Positions 22,143 to 32,539 of a DNA stretch of 64,000 nucleotides are shown here, piece after piece. Each line of letters begins with the position of its first letter. Position 1 is the stretch's first letter. This stretch comes from Ophiura sarsii (lineage: Eukaryota > Echinodermata > Ophiuroidea > Amphilepidida > Ophiuridae). The notes beneath the pieces are model-generated. The model saw only the letters and a program-made list of their open reading frames with translations. It was not told the origin of the DNA and searched no databases. The stretch lies in contig CM069454.1 of NCBI GenBank assembly GCA_035610835.1, positions 64,450,883-64,514,882 of the forward strand. The letters are read 5' to 3'. A program made the position numbers and the translations under genes.

Positions 22143-23197
22143 TCTTACTATAATTTGTCTTTTGGTGTGACTATGTATCCATAAAAGGCTCTCTCAGTTT
22201 GCAACTAAACGCTGTGAACTTTGCACTGATAAAAGATGATTATAATGTGAGTGTTATAAGCTATAAATGACTGAAAACCGTACAGAATTGACCGAGATAT
22301 GAGCAAAAAGGAGTTCAAATCCAGGGCATATTCAGACTGTTTCTACGGGCCATGTTTGTTTATTTTTCGGTGCGTACTGCAACCATGCAGTCGAGCGCGT
22401 AACACATAACGCGGCGTAGTGCGCCATGTAAAATAAACGCTCACACGCACTACACGGGACACGCACCCTACACGCGCAGGCGGACAAATATTGGAGAAAT
22501 ACGCTGCGCTACTGGAGTTGATTAATTTAGGCCTTGAAGGTGTATAAGCATGGGGCGGGCGGGTACGGCGGTAGGGGCGGGGACGAGGGACGAAAGATGG
22601 CAGGGGGAGGGCGGGCGGGGGAGAGGGAGACCATGAAGTAATAAGGTTTGGGAGGCAGGCGGTTACTGAAGAACGCTACGGGAGTTGGTTAATTTAGGCC
22701 AAGTGACGGAACTGTAGGCCTTGGGGGTTGAGATATGCCACGGGCGGGACGGGCGGGGGCGGTGACGAATGGGGGTTCGTGTAGTGATATGATGTGGTTT
22801 GGGAGGCAGCGCAGGGGGTTAATGAAGAAATTTGATGCTAAATTGCCTAACGGATATGCCACGGGGCGGCGGGGGCGGGGCAGGGCGAGGAGTGACGGAT
22901 GGGGATGGGGTACGGGAGATGGTTAAGGTTTATGCCTTGGAGTTGAAATATGCCACGGGGCGTGGCCGGGCGGGGGATCTTTTTTGGTTTTTTAATTGAA
23001 ATATGAACACTTTTGAATTAGGCCCTAAAACAAAACCTTTTCATTTAAAACAAAAATGTTTTAAATATTGTTCTATTCCTATGTGTATTGTTATAACATT
23101 TCCAACACTTATGTGTTGTTTCATTTTGTAGGTGTTCTATCTGGTAGGCCCTACTTCCTAGCGGGAGAGCCCGTCCGAAGGACGGGCGTTCCGCTAG
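22143..23197 (+). mobile_element. Helitron unit 5 (complete, 1055 bp)
   Basis: Starts TCTTACTATAATTTG and ends with the hairpin and CTAG at 23194-23197. The junction with the next unit is slightly altered (TTAGTCTTAATTAG). Confidence 0.8.
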
Positions 23198-26036
23198 TTA
23201 GTCTTAATTAGTCTTATGTTGTATGTGTGTATCCATAAAGGCTCTTTCAGTTTGCAACTAAACGCCGTGAACGTTACACTGATAAAAGATGATTATAATG
23301 TGAGTGTTATAAGCTATAAATGGCTGAAAGCCGTAAAGAATTGACCGAGATATGAGCAAAGGCGGGAAATCCAAGGCCTTTTCAGCCCGGCTTTTGAGAC
23401 TATTTCTACGGGCCATGTTTTTTTCTATGCGTACACTGTAACCATGCAGTCGGCGCGCGTAACACAGGCGTTATGCAAAATAAACGCGCACACGCACTAC
23501 ACCCACGCACCCCTACACACGCGGGCGGGCAAATATTGGAGAAATAGGCTGCGCCACGGGAGTTGGTTACGGTTTAGGCCTTGGGGTTGAGATCCACGGG
23601 GCGGGGACCGGGGAGGGGAAGGGGACGGCAGGGCGGGCGGGGTCGGGGAGGGGGCGGAGGACGGCTGGGGCGGCGGGCGAGGCGAGGGGGGCTAATGAAG
23701 AAATGTGGTTTGGAGGCAGGGGGTAAATGAAGAAATACTAAATTGCGTAACACTATAACAGGGAGGGTTACGAGGTGGAGGGTTGAGATAAGCACAAGAC
23801 GGTGGGTGGAAGGGCGGGGGACGGCGGGCCGGGCGAGGGGGTTTAATGAAGTAATGTGGTTTGGATGGCAGGGGGTTAATGAAGAAATGTGATACTAAAT
23901 TGCGTAACAGGGAGCACACGAGGTGGAATGAAATAGTATGGTTCCTTAAAAGTATAAACCATAGGATGTAGCTAGGGGTAATCACGAGAAGCATTCAATT
24001 TCAGGTATAAGGAAATAGGCCTATACATTATATTTTAACTCATAAATGTATTCATACCAATTTCGCGATAAATGTTCGTATAGCTACTTATGTGTTATTT
24101 CATTTTGTAGGTGTTCTATCTGGTAGGAGCTACTTACTAGCGGGAGCCCGTTCGAAGAATGTGGTTTACGGGCCATGTTTGTTTTTTCTCTATGCGTACA
24201 CTGTAACCATGCAGCCGGCGCGCGTAACACATAACGCGTCGCAGTGCGACATGAAAAATAAACGCGCACACGCGCTACACCCACGCACCCCTACACACGC
24301 GGGCTGGCAAATATTGGAGAAATACGCTGCGCCACGGGAATTGGTTACGGTTAGGCCTTGGGGTTGAGATCCACGGGGCGGGGGCCGGGGAGGGGAAGGG
24401 GACGGCAGGGCGGGCGGGGTCGGGGAGGGGGCGGAGGACGGCTGGGGCGGCGGGCGAGGCGAGGGGGGCTAATGAAGAAATGTGGTTTGGAGGCAGGGGG
24501 TAAATGAAGAAATACTTAATTGCGTAACACTATAACAGGGAGGGTCACGAGGTGGAGGGTTGAGATAAGCACAAGGCGGTGGGTGGAAGGGCGGGGACGG
24601 CGGGCCGGGCGAGGGGGTTTAATGAAGTAATGTGGTTTGGGTGGCAGGGGGTTAACGAAGAAATGTGATACTAAATTGCGTAACAGGGAGCACACGAGGT
24701 GGAATGAAATAGTATGGTTCCTTAAAAGTATAAACCATAGGATGTAGCTAGGGGTAATGACGAGAAGCATTCAATTTCAGGTATAAGGAAATAGGCCTAT
24801 ACATTATATTTTAACTCATAAATGTATTCATACCAATTTCGCGATAAATGTTCGTATAGCTACTTATGTGTTATTTCATTTTGTAGGTGTTCTATCTGGT
24901 AGGCGCTACTTACTAGCGGGAGCCCGTTCGAAGAATGTGGTTTACAGGCCATGTTTGTTTTTTCTCTATGCGTACACTGTAACCATGCAGCCGGCGCGAG
25001 TAACACATAACGCGTCGCAGTGCGACATGAAAAATAAACGCGCACACGCACTACACCCACGCACCCCTACACACGCGGGCTGGCAAATATTGAAGAAATA
25101 CGCTGCGCCACGGGAATTGGTTACGGTTAGGCCTTGGGGTTGAGATAAGCCACGGGGCGGGGCGGAGGCGGGGAACAGGGAGGGGCGGGGACGGCTGGGG
25201 GCGGCGGGCGTGGGGCGAGGGGGGTCTAACGAAGAAGTGTGGTTTGGGAGGCACGGCATTGGGGGTTGCGATGAGCCACGGGGCGGGGGAGGCGGGGAAC
25301 AGGGAGGGGCGAGGACGGCTGGGGGCGGCGGGCGTGGGGCGAGGGGCGTCTAACGAAGAAATGTGGTTTGTATGTATCCTGAAAAGGCTTTCTCATTTTG
25401 CATCTTAAAGCCGTGAATATTGCACTGATAATAGATGATGTCTTCAGACAGGTTATAGGCTATAAATTGCCGAAAACCGTACAGAATTGACCAAGATATG
25501 GGCAAACGAACACAAATTTAGGGCTTTTTCAGCCCGGCTTTTGAGACTATTTCTACGGGCCATGTTTGTTTTTCTCTATGCGTACACTGTAACCATGCAG
25601 CCGGCGCGAGTAACACATAACGCGTCGCAATGCGCCATGAAAAATAAACGCGCACACGCACTACACCCACGCACCCCTACACACGCGGGCGGGCAAATAT
25701 TGGAGAAATACGCTGCGCCACGGGAATTGGTTACGGTTAGGCCTTGGGGTTGAGATAAGCCACGGGGCGGGGGCGGAGGCGGAGGCGGGGAACAGGGAGG
25801 GGCGGGGACGGCTGGGGGCGGCGGGCGTGGAGCGAGGGGGGTCTAACGAAGAAGTGTGGTTTGGGAGGCACGGCATTGGGGGTTGCGATATGCCACGGGC
25901 GGGCGGGGCGGTAGGCGGTGGCGAATAGGGGCTGTGTGTAATGATTATGTGGTTTGAGAGGCAGGGGGGTAGGCCTGGTCTGGTAGGCCCTACTCCCTAG
26001 CGGGAGAGCCCGTCAGAAGGACGGGCGTCCCACTAG
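23198..26036 (+). mobile_element. Rearranged Helitron units 6-8
   Basis: Starts with the altered 5' end, then carries two nearly identical copies of a ~777-bp segment (the GGGCCATGTTTG motif recurs near 24165 and 24942) with shortened 3' hairpins (AGCGGGAGCCCGTTCGAAGA). A further partial unit follows from about 25366. The block closes at 26036 with an intact terminus (hairpin with one mismatch, CACTAG). It has been expanded by duplication after insertion. Confidence 0.7.
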
Positions 26037-26650
26037 TTCTATATAATAACTTGTAATTCAATTCTGCCAATTTTCTTTCTGTTTCAAAAATAGTTTTCAT
26101 AGTCCAAACATCGTCCCATTTTGGTGACGTGGTCAATTCCTGTGCCAGTCTGTTTTGAGTTATTGGCACGACTGAAACCTTTTAACAACATGAACATAAA
26201 TATACCTTGATTGCCAATTCACGATATGTACACGTTTTGTATTTACATATATACGAGAGGATCGCAGACGATTACTTATGTTAATAGGCATATTGTTGGG
26301 TTTTAATATATCAATCCAATTTCTTGAAATTGATTTAAAAGTAATAAATAGCTCTGCAATCCAGTTGTGCTTAGTTTTAAGCTTGTCAAGAATATATTGA
26401 GTGGGAAAAGTACCTTCATTATTTGTAAGGTCATTAATATATATTATATGGCTATCAATCCGATGTTTGAAACACAAAGTCTTACCATTGTGCATGATCA
26501 GTTCATTGCCCCAAATTATCTAACCTTTGACCTTTAGTGAGTCTTTAATTGGTAAGTTCTTTAAATCTTGCGTTAGGAAAATAGATAGCATTTAGACCTT
26601 TTGGATAAGACACTGATTCAAATAATACAATATTCTTCATAATTTGAAAT
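26037..26650 (-). mobile_element. Tx1/L1-like LINE fragment, 5' portion (split by Helitron)
   Basis: On the minus strand the ORF at 26495-26160 reads IIYINDLTNNEGTF, LKTKHNWIAELFITFKSIS and NWIDILK, the region after the RT core in this LINE group. After a frameshift it continues KWDDVW.......LNYKLLYR and joins to IIATKS at 13784. 5' truncated, with stops; non-functional. Confidence 0.8.
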
Positions 26651-26696
26651 CTGCAAAACATAATTTTGTAACGATAATTGATCATTTTGAAAACAG

Positions 26697-26773
26697 ATGA
26701 CAAGTCAAGGGTCGTACTTCAGCTTCTTGAGAATGATTCGCATTCGGATTACATAAACGCTAGCTATATTGAT
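26697..26773 (+). CDS. RPTP exon: D1 DYINA motif
   Basis: A 77-nt exon, phase 1 in and phase 0 out (acceptor tgaaaacag, donor gtaagt). It encodes DKSRVVLQLLENDSHSDYIN followed by ASYID, the classical YD.SRV.L.....SDYINA.YI segment. It has the same length and phases as the equivalent D2 exon (44985-45061). A LINE fragment ends about 45 bp upstream of the acceptor. Confidence 0.95.
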
Positions 26774-27531
26774 GTAAGTTGTCAACATCATTATATAGAT
26801 CTAAGATCATGTTGTATTGTTAGGTGTATTGTGATTTACAGCAGTATTCAATCAGGAGTGACGACATTTCGTTCATATAGTTCTCCCATCTATCCAAATT
26901 GGAAGTAGTAAACGTGTTTTCCTTCAGCAAATCTCGAATAACATACGCCTATAGTATATTTATAGCGTGTCGAAACACATTGACTTTATCATCAAAGTGA
27001 TTAATCATAACAGCCAAACCAGGGGGCTTTGAAGCCCTTATCCTCCCTAAATCTCAAACGCCAAAAGATCTGTTACTAAGTGAAACGAACATGTTTTTGT
27101 CAAATGAAATTCATAACAAGATCCAATTTGGGGATATGCTCAAAACAAAACAAAAAGTGACCTTTGGAAAAATAAAAATCAACCAGCAATAGAATACGCC
27201 TATCTTGTGTTGCTTAATTCATATTCCATGACATCACTCCATGCGGTCAATTGATCGTTTGTGATAACGTTTTTTATCGATGACCATCTACCTAATCCCG
27301 ATATGCCATTTCCATGGGAAACCAGACTTTCACAAACCAACAACAGTGTGTATAAATGGCAGCCGTAATTATTGCTAATGCACCAATTTCTGACATTGAA
27401 ACTCCAGTTGTGTTCTAAATAAATTTGAGTTATGCTAAATTTGTTAATTTTAACGTAATCCATTGGTTTTCAACATGTTGTTAATACAATTATTGTTACT
27501 CATCATTACTCATTACTCCATCAATGTATAG

Positions 27532-27568
27532 GGCATATGTGTAACGAAGAAGTATATCGCGAGTCAAG
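27532..27568 (+). CDS. RPTP micro-exon: D1 YIASQG
   Basis: A 37-nt exon, phase 0 in and phase 1 out (acceptor aatgtatag, donor gtaagt). It encodes GICVTKKYIASQ plus the first base of glycine, corresponding to the family motif KYIATQGP. Together with the 98-nt exon at 28887 it makes 135 nt, exactly the length of the single D2 exon at 45569, so D1 carries one extra intron at this point. Confidence 0.9.
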
Positions 27569-27919
27569 GTAAGTACTTGTTTGCATACTCACTGTATAAC
27601 TCATGTTTCTGTCACATCTAATTCGTCGGTGGTATACCATAGTGACGTATAGTGCGAAAAACAGAAAAATCAGTTTACGAGAAGAACGGGTTTGAAGAGG
27701 ATGCCAATTTATAATGACAGAGCGTCGCTAGAATATTCAATTAATTTAAAAGCAACTGAAGAGAAATGACAGCAAAACGTTTAAATAATATCCTCGAATA
27801 TATACTTTAAAGGGGACATTACAGCCTTACAAATGCACACAATATGGCTCCAAGGATACGTCACAATGCAATACCAAGAGTTTTAGTTCTGATATATTGT
27901 TGTAATAATGTCAAAGCAG

Positions 27920-28185
27920 CATATTAAAAGTGGCGTATACACTATACACCAGTATGTTATATCAGTACCTTTAGATTTCGCTATTTTAGTAGCCTCTTAA
28001 AGTGGCGTATGCACTATACGTTACTATTCAAAAACTAAATGTTGTTTTTAATGTGGCTTATCTACTATACGTTATTATATAAAAAACAAAATTGTGATTT
28101 CTGATATCGGTGCTTTAAACTTGGTTATGCTTAGTAGCACATTGAAGTGGCGTATGGACAGTATACGTCACTATGTAAAACCAAG
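27920..28185 (+). repeat. Diverged minisatellite, AGTGGCGTAT units
   Basis: Four diverged copies of a ~75-110 bp unit containing A(G/A)TG(T)GGC(G)TAT..ACTATACGT(T/C)A, starting near 27928, 27999, 28050 and 28145. AT-rich spacers lie between them. Located in the intron between D1 exons 27532 and 28887. Confidence 0.55.
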
Positions 28186-28399
28186 TGTATTCATCTACTT
28201 TACCATACCCCAAATTAATTAATTGGTTTTAAGTTTTGGGACTTGGCAAAAATGAAGAAAACGACATTGAAATCCACTATGCTAATATCACAAAATTAAC
28301 CATAAGTTACTATGTTATTATACCAAAGACGAATTCAGATCTTTTAAGACATGGTAGTAATTATCGATTTTCTTTTCATTCGCGTTGAAGTTTTGTATA

Positions 28400-28840
28400 T
28401 AGTTCTTGTTAGCATTATTTATTAATTGATTTACTTTTTCTGAACCACGGTGTTTCTCCAAATCTTCCTTTCCATATAACTATCTGGATTTCTCTTACCT
28501 CCAATCATGTGTTACGGTCTAAAAGGTCAATATATAAAGTTAGGGTTGGTCTACCACGCTTTCTTGCTCCATGTTTTGGAATCCAGTGTATGTGCTTGGA
28601 GACAGGCTCATTGGACCCTCTTAAGCTATGTATTAAGCTTTGGGGTGACTGTCCATGCCTCACATCCATAGAGGAAGACTGGTTCCACAGTAGCTTCTTT
28701 CATTAAGCTTTTTGAATAGTGACTTGGCATTCCATTAACTGACTACATTTAGTTTGCCACAAAATCTCCATGCAGCTGCTTTGCGTACTTTTATGTTCTT
28801 CTAAGTAATAATCATCCCGACTCCATTTCTTAATACTCTA
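28400..28840 (-). mobile_element. RTE-like LINE C-terminal fragment
   Basis: Minus-strand frames contain VEPVFLYGCEAWTVTPKLNT, then GARKRGRPTLTLYIDLL and KRNPDSYMERKIW. The YGCEAWT and R.RGRP..TY.D.L signatures mark the C-terminus of RTE/RTEX-type LINE proteins. Several frameshifts; dead. It ends about 45 bp before the acceptor of the exon at 28887. Confidence 0.7.
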
Positions 28841-28886
28841 GACTAACAATATGTTGTTAATTATCAATGATTATAATATGGCTAAG

Positions 28887-28984
28887 GGCCAAACAAGACT
28901 GCTTTGAAAGACTTCTGGCGTATGATATGGGAATACAAAATCAAGAAAATTGTGATGCTTACCAATCTTGTTGAAAGTGGAAAG
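28887..28984 (+). CDS. RPTP exon: D1 FWRMIWE helix
   Basis: A 98-nt exon, phase 1 in and phase 0 out (acceptor atatggctaag, donor gtgagt). It encodes [20 protein letters not shown] followed by [12 protein letters not shown]: the DFWRM(I/V)WE helix and IVMLTNLVE strand that define classical PTP domains, ending at the E-loop. The acceptor has a poor pyrimidine tract but the join is unambiguous. Confidence 0.94.
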
Positions 28985-29355
28985 GTGAGTGTTATATTGA
29001 AAACACAAGATCTGAATTGCATAACCATCTTTTAGCAAAATAATAAACGCCGTAGATACATTTTGTTAAGGAATATACTTATGTCACTAAAAAGACAACG
29101 AGACACCAGTAGAAGAGGGGTTACTTGAGCATAAGATGCATTTCCGAGGATCTAAAGTAATCCAATATTCAAACCTGTCTTCATTATGCATCGATTTGAA
29201 CTATCGCTGGTGATAATAAGCTAAACGTGTGGATAAAAGGTGAACTTAATGGTTCCATGCATGATTGGATTATTAACTGACCAGGTAGGGCCTTAAAGTA
29301 TTACTCCTTCTGTAAAAAATATCGAATTATGAAGTTGGTTGAATTTAATGTATAG

Positions 29356-29472
29356 GTGAAATGTTTGAAGTACTGGCCGGATGTAGTCACACAGATGGGA
29401 GATGTGAAAATCACTCCGATAAAAGAAGAGGAATTCGCAGACTACTTCATCCGATCATTTACTATTGAGCAG
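29356..29472 (+). CDS. RPTP exon: D1 KCxxYWPD and following strands
   Basis: A 117-nt exon, phase 0 at both ends (acceptor aatgtatag, donor gtaact). It encodes VKCLKYWPDVVTQMGDVKIT, then PIKEEEFADYFIRSFTIEQ. KC..YWP is a conserved PTP motif, and DYFIRSFTIE is the strand before the WPD sheet. The D2 counterpart is 18 nt longer (135 nt). Confidence 0.94.
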
Positions 29473-29689
29473 GTAACTCAACGTTTGATTTATGTGTATC
29501 CGCGTTAAATGACTGTACCCTTTACATTATTTGTGTTGACCCAATAAGCTCTACATAACACAATAGTAAACTCAAAACATCAAACCAGAAATTATGATGT
29601 GACGTTGCCCATAGGGCTTATATATATTCCCTGAAAATAATGTTGCAAAATGGATATTTGAACGGATAATGTCGCACCAAATTCGGCCC

Positions 29690-29925
29690 GGTCTCATAAA
29701 GATGTACGGCCGAATGCACCTATGGCGAATAAGGAATGATAAATAGCGCTACCTCGCTAGTAAGTGAGAGGTAAGTCATACTTTTGAGAGCGCCAAACCG
29801 GAGTAAGCTACTAAGCTAGTAAACACCGATTGATTTACGCTAAATCTTATACCTGCCCAAACCCAAAAGTAAGTTGGAGCATAACGTTATGCTGCTGCAA
29901 TGCGATGCTAACTAGTTTGCAAGGT
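29690..29925 (+). repeat. Interspersed repeat with CGGCCG end, copy 1
   Basis: Begins ACGGCCGAATGCACC, carries ACCTCGCTAGTAAGT and AGCGCCAAACCGGAGTAAG pieces, and ends GTTGGAGCATAACGTTATGC. An inverted relative lies at 57190-57362, and more distant relatives at 34085-34390 and 48840-49690. Probably a non-autonomous DNA element. Confidence 0.5.
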
Positions 29926-30232
29926 GTACGCTGTCATAGTTATGTCGAAGAAATGGGTGAATTTAATCATAATTATATATCAAATTGTGATTTTTACTGT
30001 CCAAAAGCAGAGTGCTCGATGCGTAAGCAGAGCAGTAATATAAAATGGTAAGCAACATAATTATATAGATAGAAGTTAAATATAGCAATCAAGAGATAAA
30101 TGATAGATAAATAAATAGAAAAATGAATATCATATAAACGCATGGACCTTTATAATTTATATACAATTACATGATGTTACACTAATCTACCACCAAGTTT
30201 TAAAAATTCAAATTCAAAGAATAATAAGTAAT

Positions 30233-30296
30233 ACACGGGGATCGAACCCGTGTTTGTCGATTGCAAGTGACGTGGGCAACATAAGCAAGCCACATA
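30233..30296 (-). repeat. tRNA-like SINE head on minus strand
   Basis: On the minus strand there is a pol III box B (GGTTCGATCCC, 30248-30238) inside a perfect T-arm hairpin (ACACGGG...CCCGTGT) preceded by an anticodon-arm-like region. The 5' half does not fold into a full tRNA; I read it as SINE-derived. Confidence 0.45.
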
Positions 30297-30479
30297 GATT
30301 GTATGTCTGATAGTTTTATTATTTAACCATTGATATATTTATTTACAACGAACAGATTTTTATCGTGACACAATATATAACATAACAACCCCTTTCAAAG
30401 TCATAGCCAGTGTCACAAGGCCTCATCTCCATCTCCCCAATGTGCTTCAATAGTCTGTTTCTCAAAATGGTCAAAATAG

Positions 30480-30700
30480 AGATAAGGCCTTGTGTTTCTG
30501 AGCCCTCGGTATGTTACTCTCGCACAATGTGTTTGTAATGTAATTATAGTCCATATTTTCGAAAGAACGATACAAACTTTGACATTTTCGAACAGAAACA
30601 ATTGCGTCATTTCCACGGACTGTATTGCTCGATTGGACGTGGTGTGACCTGTTGCATTATTCATTGTCAAATTCCTCCAAGGTTGGTTAAAGAATTTGCC
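30480..30700 (-). repeat. SINE-like family member
   Basis: The minus strand matches the + strand at about 49665-49795 (AATAATGCAACA(C/G)GTCACACC, then the CGAAA..TCAAAGTTT region) and part of 46600-46690 (TCGAAAATGTCAAA ... TTTGTGCGAGAG). No coding. Confidence 0.5.
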
Positions 30701-30769
30701 TATGAACTCAGTGTTCACAGATATTTTGAATAGTTCATTTATGGATGGTAAGGTTCCTGATTCATAACT

Positions 30770-31360
30770 TTTGAAAATGTGCGTACCACCGCGCGTCCAC
30801 TCAAATTGATCGTTACTTGGAAACGCGAACGCACAACGCAGGTTATTGATATATTGCCAAGACCTTCAAAATTTACTTGAACGCGCATCAATGACCTGGG
30901 AGCGGGGCGTTTTGTGTGACGTTGCATGGTAACAAGAGGCAGATGTTTGCGAGTGGGGCCCTAAAAATGGATACACGCGTCACGACTACTCGCGGCTGTA
31001 CTTTCAACAATAAATACTACATTGAAAACACAACAAAACACCATTTTTATATCGTTGTAAAATGTCAATGATGAACGGCAAATTTGGTCTGCATGACTTG
31101 AATAACTGGCGTGTGTTTGTACCACCAGCGCGGCGGCTAGCCTGCCCTACAGATACTGGTAACTGGACGTCCCTCAGCAGCGCAGACTCGGTGAAATTTT
31201 GTAAGCTTCATCATGGACCCCAAATGACACAAGTGACGAGGACGTACAATGTTAGTCATGTGTCAAGCGATTGTAAGCTAAACACCGCTCTGACGTTGCG
31301 TGTCTGTCTCAGTCTCACCGGCAAACACGGCCGTATCAAGCATCAGTGAAATAAATCTGA
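30770..31360. other. CpG-richer intron stretch, no supported gene
   Basis: More CpG than its neighbours, with an open frame on + (31062-31349) that matches no family I recognise and has no splice or promoter support. It could be an old exapted or repeat-derived piece. Confidence 0.3.
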
Positions 31361-32424
31361 TTACCGTGCTAACAAACTAGTATAAAATTTGACTGGGACG
31401 CAAAAAAAACACAATGATAAACAGCCTAGGCAGGGATATGTCTCATCAAAGGCGACTTTATAAATGTTTTAATTCAAGAAACGTATTCAAAATCGAAGTC
31501 GGGTGTCTTCCATTTTTATTGTAAAACCGAAACTGACAAGATTAAAAAATGTTAGGCTAAATTAACTAGGCCTACGTACGAGCCTACTCCTAGCTAGGCC
31601 TACATCCTATGAAAGCCATCCCGTCTACGACACATGACAACCCATTTAATTTGTTGTCATAGCTTGACAAACACTAACACTGCAACTAATACTATGGCAA
31701 GACAACATACTTTTGTTTGTCAAAAAGACTCACGATCCTAATTAGGTCTACTCTAGTCTCTAGGCCATCAATATACTCACCGAATAACGTCGTCTCTAAA
31801 CAAGCAGGTAATACAAAGAATGGAATCGTACAACACGATTTAGCTGCGATTTTGATTACATTTCCCCATCAATTGAACATAAACATAAGAAGGTTGTTGA
31901 AGTGATTCGACTTTGATCCATGGATCCATGATTATGATGACATCATTTGCGTTGAATTTTTCAATGATGAAATGAGGTTACACATAATAGCTTCAAAAAC
32001 TTATTCGTACGGTAGATCTGAGACGAAATATTCGTCCAGGGTATGAAGTCATATTTCATATAATATTATATCCAATCGGCAAAATTGATGTTTCCTGCTT
32101 CTGAATTCTTTACAGGATCGGGAATGAAGAAACCTCTGTCATAAGCTCCCTGCTTCTGTTGTTTGTTTATTTATTTTCTGTGATTGTTTGCAATTGGTCA
32201 ATCCGGAGAAAAACAATGACGTAGTGGGGAACCCCCCCCCCCCCCCAAAAAAAAACACCATAGATTGCTCCATTATTCAATGGGGTGGTGTTTATTTACC
32301 TCAGGTGGAAATGACACAAAAATACGAACTCCAAAGTCAAAATATAAACCTTTAGAATAACTTAATTTACAATTTGGATGCTAATCAACATTAAATGACA
32401 GTTATGAATAAGATTGGTGACTTT

Positions 32425-32539
32425 GTACGGACTATTCTAAGGTTCTTGTTTGAAATCGCTGACTTTGTTTTGGTACCTCGGGATTGCCCCCTAAAACAAA
32501 GTCAGCGATTTCAAACAAGAACCTTAAAATAGTCCGTAC
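32425..32539. repeat. 47-bp hairpin at the 5' edge of a LINE
   Basis: 32425-32471 and 32493-32539 are inverted complements with one visible mismatch, separated by 21 bp. The right arm is the first LINE-derived sequence, so the left arm looks like an inverted copy of the LINE 5' end. Confidence 0.85.

Larger units (their letters stand above)
13785..26036 (+). mobile_element. Helitron block: head-to-tail array of non-autonomous Helitrons
   Basis: The left end is TCTTACTATAATT at 13785 after A, and the right end is CTAG at 26033-26036 before T, the canonical Helitron ends and A/T target. Complete units end with a hairpin (GCCCGTCC-GAA-GGACGGGC), then a few bases and CTAG, and the next unit begins at once with TCTTACTATAATTTG. 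Clean junctions lie at 19051/19052, 20149/20150 and 21171/21172. Units are about 1.0-1.1 kb and GC-rich in the middle. No Rep/helicase gene is present, so the array is non-autonomous. The block is 12,252 bp, including a 4.1-kb LINE inside the first unit. Confidence 0.85.

Noticed and set aside
18590..25876. Many Pro/Arg-rich minus-strand ORFs in the GC-rich region
   Set aside because: They recur in each Helitron unit because of GC-rich low-complexity sequence and show no family similarity.
31062..31349. 95-residue ORF in a CpG-richer stretch
   Set aside because: No recognised domain, no promoter or splice support; left as unannotated intron sequence.
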